A DNA stretch of 14,748 nt, taken from positions 1 through 14,748 of the forward strand of contig JAUWOM010000015.1 in the NCBI GenBank assembly GCA_030612085.1. Reading direction: 5' to 3'. Below, in pieces: positions 6,711 to 14,748 of this stretch (position 1 is its first letter; the number at the start of each line of letters is the position of its first letter). A program made the position numbers and the translations under genes. Under the pieces are notes generated by a model. It saw only the letters and a program-made list of their open reading frames with translations. It did not search any database and was not told the DNA's origin. This DNA comes from Actinomycetes bacterium. GTDB taxonomy: Bacteria; Actinomycetota; Humimicrobiia; JAHJRV01.

Positions 6711-8809
6711 CTTTTTACAATTTTTGATTTTATTAATTTACATTTAGATAGAAAATTAAAATATTTAACTAAAAATTCTGTATTTCTCAAACCCGATTCA
6801 AGTTCAACCAAATCTGCGATTTCTGATAACTTTCTTTTACCATCTGCCCAATAAAGAGCAAGAGTTCTTATTAAATCAAATGTTTCTGCATTTTCCTTTT
6901 TAAGTTCAAAATATTTTTCCCTTTGTTCTTTGCTTAATCTATTTAAGATATTCATTTCTAATATAGGTCCTTTATATATCCTGCTTATAATATTTTTATC
7001 AGCAATATCCTCCCATTTGATTTTTTCTTTATCTTCAAATTCTTTAATTAATCCTTTCTTTTCTATCTTTCCTTCTCCCATTTCCTCACATATTTCTGAA
7101 ACCTCTTTTTTATTAAAACCAAGATCTTTATAAATTACTTTTCTTGTCCTTTGCAATTCTTTTATTGTAAATTCTTCAATCTCCTCATTATATTTATCAA
7201 CATTAATATGAGATAATTTTTTAAGTGAAATAAATGCATTTTTCTGACAGTTAATAAAATAGTTAAGTTTTTTCTCAAGATTTATTACTTCAATTGCAGT
7301 ATTCTTTTGTGTTGGTTCTACTCTAAACTTATTAAATTCTTGAATAGCTGAAATTTTGGTAATTTCATCTTGAATGAATTTTAAGATTTTTCGTTTAAAT
7401 TTAGATAGCATTTCATTGGCTAACCATATTACTTCCCTTTCACCCACATTTGCCAAAAAATAAGCATATGTAGCAGCAATAATACCTGTTCTCTTTAACA
7501 TCTCTGGGTCAACTTTTTCTAAAGTATCTAAATTTGTGTGATAAAATTTGTCTGGCCACTGAATAAGCATTGGACATGAAATTCCTACTGTGGGATCAGA
7601 GAGAATATAATGGTCACTTCCACCAGAAAATGGGGTAGTTGCATATTTAAAAGAAGCAAATCTTCCAGCTCCAAAGGGATTTTTAGTATCTTCAGTAAAT
7701 TCATCCCTTATTCTTTCCACTAAATCGTTTACAAAACTACTATTTGAATCTGGTGTTCTTTCTATAAGAAAAGAGCTTTTACAAAGGTCTTGATTTTCAC
7801 CAACCATGTCTAAGTTTATACCAGCTATCATTTTTGATATTTTATCTTCATTAGTAGCCAAAAATGGAATAGTTCCATTCATCTCTGGAACCCAGAGAAA
7901 TCTAATGCTTCTTTTAGGTTTTTGAAGTTTTCCTTCATTAATTAATTTATTAATAGTTCTTGCAATCTCTAAATTGGCAGCACTTCCTGAAGCATTATCG
8001 TTTGCTGTTCCTTGAGGATGACAAAGATGAGATATAATAACTATTTCTTCATCTGTCTCTCCAGGAATAATTGCAGATACAACCTCAACTTTACCTTTAT
8101 AGAATTTACTCTTTACCTTAGCTTTTACCCTTATTGGCAATTTATTGTTTTTAATCCTTTCCCTTACAAGCTCCCTTAACCTCTCTCCTTCTTTTGGTGA
8201 AAGGACAAACCCAAAACATTTCTTATCCCCTTTGTGCCACCAGAATGATGAATATTGAACAGCATCAGGAATATCCATACGGTGTCGAATAGGTTTAACT
8301 TCTTTTATACCGTCAAATATAATGCCTATTGCCCCAAATTTTTCAATGGCTAAGTAATAAATTATTCTTATATCCCCTTTAGTTAAGACAATCTTTCCCC
8401 TTACATCAATACCCTCATAATCAGATACATTTTCACCATCCTCAAGAATTACAATCTCAGCTTCACATTCAGTTGGAGCACTTCTTTGAATTAAAGATAT
8501 TTTAAGATCATTATAATCTGCTAACTTCTTTCTATATTTTTCAGGTTCAGTAATATAAAGATTTGCTTCTGATGCATCCCACTCTTCAAACATATCTAAA
8601 GACCAATATCTGCTCTTTCCATCAGCTGGAAAAGATAATATCTCAGCTTCTATATTAAATTTAGATAATACTCTATGACAATATTTAGCAGCTTCACGAA
8701 AACCAGGACTTGCTTGAATTCTATGATAGCTCATTATTTTACCTACAAATTGTTTTGCTCTATCACCTGAAAATTCCTTATTTATACACCTTAAAACTTT
8801 TTTGAACAT
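6707..8809 (-). CDS. M28-type zinc aminopeptidase-like protein (DUF4910-like) with C-terminal winged-helix-like tail
   Basis: Large cytoplasmic metallopeptidase-like protein of 700 residues without a signal peptide. Residues about 115-245 look like a PA-type insert (VRGKIVLTKGD...KFGAIGIIFDG). The M28 metal site follows: SHLCHPQGTANDNASG (His261 or His264, Asp271), WVPEMNG (Glu309), INLDMVG (Asp334) and KFYHTNLDT (His424), so the usual zinc ligands appear present. The FSGGSDHY segment near 394-401 also fits this family. Residues 460-620 are charged and mostly helical. The last ~60 residues (ALYWADGKRKLSEIADLVELESG...FLVKYFNFLSKCKLI) resemble a winged-helix or PqqD-like fold. AGGAG lies upstream of the ATG at 8809. 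It sits 116 bases downstream of two radical SAM genes on the same strand, without a visible terminator between. The substrate is unknown. Confidence 0.82.
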   Translation of the reverse strand: MFKKVLRCINKEFSGDRAKQFVGKIMSYHRIQASPGFREAAKYCHRVLSKFNIEAEILSFPADGKSRYWSLDMFEEWDASEANLYITEPEKYRKKLADYNDLKISLIQRSAPTECEAEIVILEDGENVSDYEGIDVRGKIVLTKGDIRIIYYLAIEKFGAIGIIFDGIKEVKPIRHRMDIPDAVQYSSFWWHKGDKKCFGFVLSPKEGERLRELVRERIKNNKLPIRVKAKVKSKFYKGKVEVVSAIIPGETDEEIVIISHLCHPQGTANDNASGSAANLEIARTINKLINEGKLQKPKRSIRFLWVPEMNGTIPFLATNEDKISKMIAGINLDMVGENQDLCKSSFLIERTPDSNSSFVNDLVERIRDEFTEDTKNPFGAGRFASFKYATTPFSGGSDHYILSDPTVGISCPMLIQWPDKFYHTNLDTLEKVDPEMLKRTGIIAATYAYFLANVGEREVIWLANEMLSKFKRKILKFIQDEITKISAIQEFNKFRVEPTQKNTAIEVINLEKKLNYFINCQKNAFISLKKLSHINVDKYNEEIEEFTIKELQRTRKVIYKDLGFNKKEVSEICEEMGEGKIEKKGLIKEFEDKEKIKWEDIADKNIISRIYKGPILEMNILNRLSKEQREKYFELKKENAETFDLIRTLALYWADGKRKLSEIADLVELESGLRNTEFLVKYFNFLSKCKLIKSKIVKS

Positions 8810-8925
8810 AATAGATCTCCTAAAAATAATTAATCTTTTAAAATGAATTTTTACTTTTTAAATTACCATTTTAAATAAAAATTAAAATACTTAAAATAAC
8901 TGAAAATAAATTAAAATTTAATACA

Positions 8926-10200
8926 TTATATTCTGATCTCATCTGGCCATGGTTTTTTCATTGCAACAGACCATATTTTATCAATGTAGTTGAGTACAAA
9001 GTAATTTTGTATTAAGTGAAGCCAGAAAGCACCCTTTTTAGATAAGAAAACATTTTCTTCGTCTTCTTCACCTAATTTTAATATATTGATCAACCATAAT
9101 AACAATTGAATATTCTTATCATTTTTACCAAATAGCTCAAAGAGCTGTCCTTTTGGAATATATGTGTCATAAAATCGCCAATAAAGCCAATAATATCGAG
9201 TCATTGAGTCTGTAAAGTCCATTTTTAAAGCTACTGGTAGTTTTTCATTAAAACAATTTTTAATATATTCTTTAACAGAGAATGTATTCAAATAGAATGT
9301 TTTAGATATATGTGAACCAGCGCCAGCACCAAAGCCAATGTAATTATCTCTGGTTACTGAGGAATATCTTGGAAATTCGCCCCGATTAAATCCCCAAACA
9401 GATACCCTCTTAAAACCATTATCTATGCAGAAGTCATGTATTGCATAATACATACTTTTTCTTGTAATTATATTTGGCATCTTGACCCTTTTAAGATTAA
9501 GGTATTTTCCTACTGTGGAATAAGGAAAGGTAAAAAGTGGATATAGAGTAATTTGATTTACACCAGAACTAATAGCTTTCTTTAGATCTAATATCACTTC
9601 TTCTACTGTTTGACCTGGCAAGGCAAACATAAGGTCAATATTGATGGATTCAAAATTTGAGGATGAAAGCAATTCTATTACCGGATATAAGATACTCGCT
9701 TTATAATTTCTTCCTATTAATTGAAGATATTCATTATTAAAACTCTGTACTCCTAAACTAACTAAATTAATACCATAACTAACCAATTTACTTACTGTTT
9801 CTTTATTTAAATCAGATGGAGTAGTTTCTATACAAATATTACCAGTTATAATGAAACGGTCTCTGATTCTTTCTAAAATCACCCCTAACTCATCTATAAG
9901 ATTTGTAGGTGTCCCACCTCCTATATAAATAGAGGTGATTTTGATTCTCCCCAGGCGATTATAGTATTGTTCAATTTCAGTAAGTATTGCCTTTAAATAT
10001 AGCTCAGTTAATTTCTTATCATACATTATTTTATTATATGGACAGTAAGGACATTTATTTTTACAAAAGGGAATGTGGATATACATATCTATTTTTTCTA
10101 TTGATGGCAACTTTATATCATCTATTGGTTTAAAGATAAACTCCTGTCTTGATCCAACTAAATAACGCCTTATAGCTCTTGTTATGATTTGTGTTAACAT
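8926..10200 (-). CDS. HemN/HemW-like radical SAM protein
   Basis: Radical SAM enzyme of 424 residues related to oxygen-independent coproporphyrinogen III oxidase. The cluster motif is YIHIPFCKNKCPYCPYNKI with Cys46, Cys50 and Cys53 binding the 4Fe-4S cluster. SAM-binding elements follow: YIGGGTPT (91-98), ETTP (124-127), SLGVQSF (147-153) and NIDLMFALPGQT (186-197). A HemN C-terminal-like piece, NYIGFGAGAGSH, lies near 283-294. After the third Cys, HemN has a further Cys (CGCN) and HemW an Asp (CDF); here it is Pro-Tyr-Asn, closer to ChuW-like relatives. A haem-related role is therefore uncertain, and no other haem genes are in the window. It starts nine bases after the upstream radical SAM gene with only a weak binding site (GTGGGT), which suggests coupled translation. 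Confidence 0.85.
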   Translation of the reverse strand: MLTQIITRAIRRYLVGSRQEFIFKPIDDIKLPSIEKIDMYIHIPFCKNKCPYCPYNKIMYDKKLTELYLKAILTEIEQYYNRLGRIKITSIYIGGGTPTNLIDELGVILERIRDRFIITGNICIETTPSDLNKETVSKLVSYGINLVSLGVQSFNNEYLQLIGRNYKASILYPVIELLSSSNFESINIDLMFALPGQTVEEVILDLKKAISSGVNQITLYPLFTFPYSTVGKYLNLKRVKMPNIITRKSMYYAIHDFCIDNGFKRVSVWGFNRGEFPRYSSVTRDNYIGFGAGAGSHISKTFYLNTFSVKEYIKNCFNEKLPVALKMDFTDSMTRYYWLYWRFYDTYIPKGQLFELFGKNDKNIQLLLWLINILKLGEEDEENVFLSKKGAFWLHLIQNYFVLNYIDKIWSVAMKKPWPDEIRI

Positions 10201-10209
10201 ATATACCCA

Positions 10210-11091
10210 CTAAAATTTTAATAAATTCCTGATTGCGCTAAACTTCAATTTTTGAGCTTCTGTTATTTCTGTAAATGTACAATAACCACAATTTTCACAA
10301 ATATTTTTAGCTCTAAATCTGCAACATATATAATCACCATCTATATCTGTCATTGCACCAAATCTATTTGGTCTTTTCCATTTTCCAGATTTCAAAGCAT
10401 TTAATCCCGCATAGGAATTGAAAACTGGTAATTTCATCCTTTTATATTGAATGATTTTTTCAATAATATCTCTTCTGTCTTCAAAATCTATGAATAACTC
10501 ATCGTAACCATAATAAGGTGTATGAAAAAAGAAAACTACTCCAAGATTATTTAATTGTTGATTTTGAGTAAATATTAAGAATCTTTTAATCGCTTCTTTG
10601 TTGATAGTGTTAATTGTATATACAATGCAAATTTTGGGATGAGTAGACTTTTTAATATTTCTTATTACTTTTTCAAAATGATCACCTCTAATTTTGGCAT
10701 ATTCTTCCTTTAATCCATCTACACTCACCCAGAGAAAATCAGCATGAGATTTTAAGGGAAATAATCCATTTGTATAAATATGAACATGAAAATATCCAAT
10801 TTCTTTTGCTTTATCCACTACATCATTTAAGATATATTTTCCATCATTCCATAAAAATGGCTCACCGCCTTCGATATAGAGTTCCCTAAGTCCTCTTTGA
10901 TAAAACCTCTCTAACCTGTTTAATATTTCCTTCATAGTTAAATCAGGTTTTGCTCTATTTGAAACACGACAATGTTTGCAGGTTAAATTACAACGGTCAT
11001 TAATAACTAATCCTAAGATAAGTGGAATATCCTTTTGAAGAATAAAAAATGGAAATGCATACTTTAAATAAAAAATAAATTTTTTAAGCAT
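10210..11091 (-). CDS. Radical SAM protein with C-terminal cysteine cluster (SPASM-like)
   Basis: Radical SAM enzyme of 293 residues. The 4Fe-4S motif is NDRCNLTCKHCRVS with Cys34, Cys38 and Cys41, followed by YIEGGEPFLW (72-81), HIYTNGL (104-110) and WVSVDGL (121-127), the classic SAM-binding and barrel motifs. Near the end, DGDYICCRFRAKNICENCGYC places five cysteines at 256, 257, 265, 268 and 271, which looks like a site for an auxiliary iron-sulfur cluster of SPASM or twitch type. Such enzymes usually modify peptides or make cofactors; the actual substrate is unknown. It is the first protein gene after the rRNA operon on the same strand, 119 bases past 5S. The binding site before the ATG is poor. 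The HemN-like gene follows after nine bases. Confidence 0.85.
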   Translation of the reverse strand: MLKKFIFYLKYAFPFFILQKDIPLILGLVINDRCNLTCKHCRVSNRAKPDLTMKEILNRLERFYQRGLRELYIEGGEPFLWNDGKYILNDVVDKAKEIGYFHVHIYTNGLFPLKSHADFLWVSVDGLKEEYAKIRGDHFEKVIRNIKKSTHPKICIVYTINTINKEAIKRFLIFTQNQQLNNLGVVFFFHTPYYGYDELFIDFEDRRDIIEKIIQYKRMKLPVFNSYAGLNALKSGKWKRPNRFGAMTDIDGDYICCRFRAKNICENCGYCTFTEITEAQKLKFSAIRNLLKF

Positions 11092-11177
11092 CCTGAAAAG
11101 ATCTTTTTATATACCTTTTTACTAAATTACATAATTCTTTTTTATGCAAAATATTAAAAAAGAATAATGGTACTTCT

Positions 11178-11204
11178 ATTATAAGCTATTTAAATTTATT
11201 CCAA
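11178..11204 (-). promoter_or_regulatory. Candidate promoter of the radical SAM genes
   Basis: On the minus strand TTGGAA (11204-11199) and a perfect TATAAT (11183-11178) are separated by 15 bases, slightly short. They lie right behind 5S and about 90 bases before the radical SAM start. Such a promoter would uncouple these genes from rRNA transcription. A weak stem (ATAAT/ATTAT) followed by CTTTTTT lies just downstream (about 11160-11182), so part of this signal may be a terminator instead. Confidence 0.4.
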
Positions 11205-11223
11205 AAAAAACCGGTAGCTACCT
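11203..11223 (-). terminator. Putative rRNA operon terminator built on the 5S 3' end
   Basis: On the minus strand the 5S 3' end, GGTAGCTACCGG, runs straight into eight T residues (11210-11203). The terminal 5S helix, or the small GGTAGCTACC palindrome, followed by the T-run has the shape of an intrinsic terminator with no separate hairpin. Efficiency is uncertain. Confidence 0.45.
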
Positions 11224-11323
11224 ACTCTCCCACACCGTCTCCAGTGTAGTACCATCGGCGCAAGAGGACTTAACTTCCGTGTTCGGGATGGTAACGGGTG
11301 TAACCCCTCCGCTATAGCCACCG
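11211..11323 (-). rRNA. rrf: 5S ribosomal RNA
   Basis: Read on the minus strand it contains the hallmark CCATCCCGAACACGGAAGTT and GCGCCGATGGTA blocks of 5S rRNA. The terminal helix forms between CGGTGGCT at the 5' end and AGCTACCG at the 3' end, which sets the boundaries at about 113 nt, a little shorter than many 5S molecules. Ends are good to a few bases. It is the last gene of the rRNA operon. Confidence 0.95.
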
Positions 11324-11423
11324 TTAAATATCTAAAATATTAATTTTTAATTATCTTAACTGTCAAAAATATCTTTAATATCTTATCTGAATTAGATAAT
11401 ATAGATATTTAAGATCTAAACTA

Positions 11424-11445
11424 TACTTTTAAAACTTCATAGTGA
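11424..11445 (-). other. 3' half of the pre-23S processing stem
   Basis: This 22-nt stretch is complementary to 14474-14495 upstream of 23S with one mismatch, so the precursor can fold into a long stem that brings both ends of 23S together. Such stems are cut by RNase III-family enzymes. The remainder of the 23S-5S spacer (11324-11460) is AT-rich and holds no tRNA. Confidence 0.75.
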
Positions 11446-11460
11446 ATGTTTTAGAAATAA

Positions 11461-14454
<2,994 letters not shown>

Positions 14455-14473
14455 ATGACTATTTCCTCTACTA

Positions 14474-14497
14474 TCACTATGAAGTTTTCAAAGTACA
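14474..14497 (-). promoter_or_regulatory. 5' half of the pre-23S processing stem and boxA-like antitermination site
   Basis: 14474-14495 pairs with 11424-11445 (22 nt, one mismatch). Its upstream edge reads TGTACTTTGAAAA on the minus strand (14497-14485), close to the boxA motif commonly found before 23S in Firmicutes-type operons (TGTTCTTTGAAAA). BoxA would load Nus antitermination factors. Confidence 0.65.
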
Positions 14498-14540
14498 AAT
14501 TATTTATTAATCAATAATTAATAAATTTAAGCAAATTAAT

Positions 14541-14580
14541 AGATGGGAAAAAAATACCCATTTTTTTATATTTTTTTTAT
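14541..14580 (+). terminator. Terminator-like hairpin in the 16S-23S spacer, facing opposite to the rRNA genes
   Basis: ATGGG (14543-14547) pairs with CCCAT (14557-14561), extendable to seven bp with a G-T pair, and is followed on the plus strand by runs of T (14561-14567 and 14572-14578). It would end transcription running antisense toward 16S. In the rRNA direction the T-run falls in the loop, so it should not stop rRNA synthesis. It may be only a spacer hairpin. The 192-nt spacer has no tRNA. Confidence 0.35.
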
Positions 14581-14645
14581 TATTTATTCCTTCAAAACTA
14601 AATAGCGCAATAGCATAGATCGACATTTAATCTAGAGAAACTCCC

Positions 14646-14748
<103 letters not shown>

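Noticed and set aside
8810..8925. Precursor peptide gene between the HemN-like gene and the peptidase
   Set aside because: Almost pure A/T with no open frame of useful length behind a ribosome binding site. The same check failed for 11092-11210.

Overview
The window is 14.7 kb of a low-GC bacterial chromosome. Protein genes and spacers look roughly 30% GC, while the rRNA genes are clearly richer but not GC-extreme, which argues for a mesophile rather than a thermophile. Strong AGGAG-type ribosome binding sites, TTG/GTG starts, a Firmicutes-style 16S-23S spacer and a 16S 3' end carrying CCTCC fit a Firmicutes-like or deep-branching low-GC lineage. Atribacterota is one guess, but no phylum is proven by this sequence alone.

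Layout. (1) 1-1144, minus: pdxS-pdxT, the two subunits of pyridoxal 5'-phosphate synthase; pdxT runs off the left edge. (2) 1376-2395, plus: an exported coiled-coil protein ending in a 3D (three-aspartate) domain, probably a peptidoglycan-cleaving enzyme, with its own promoter and a leader hairpin. (3) 2609-4684, plus: an EF-G paralogue with an unusual start region, where a hairpin lies between the Shine-Dalgarno sequence and the start codon. (4) 4685-4981: a repeat-filled spacer with two near-identical ~54-nt imperfect palindromes flanking a CATTGCGAG-type palindromic element. (5) 4982-6710, plus: a phosphofructokinase with the residues of a pyrophosphate-using enzyme, then a rhomboid protease, forming a tight pair. 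(6) 6707-11091, minus: two radical SAM enzymes (one with extra C-terminal cysteines, one HemN-like) followed by a large M28-type metallopeptidase with a C-terminal winged-helix/PqqD-like tail. The rhomboid and peptidase genes converge and overlap by 4 bp at their stop codons. (7) 11211-14748, minus: an rRNA operon read 16S-23S-5S, with the 16S cut by the right edge after about 100 nt. It has no spacer tRNA, a clear 22-nt pre-23S processing stem, a boxA-like site, and a T8 run directly after 5S.

Most of this is housekeeping: vitamin B6, glycolysis, translation and cell wall. The parts most worth a second look are the EF-G leader, the twin-palindrome/REP composite at 4702-4938, and the radical SAM-radical SAM-peptidase group just downstream of the rRNA operon. 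That last group could be a peptide- or cofactor-modifying system, but no precursor peptide is visible in the window and its function is unknown.
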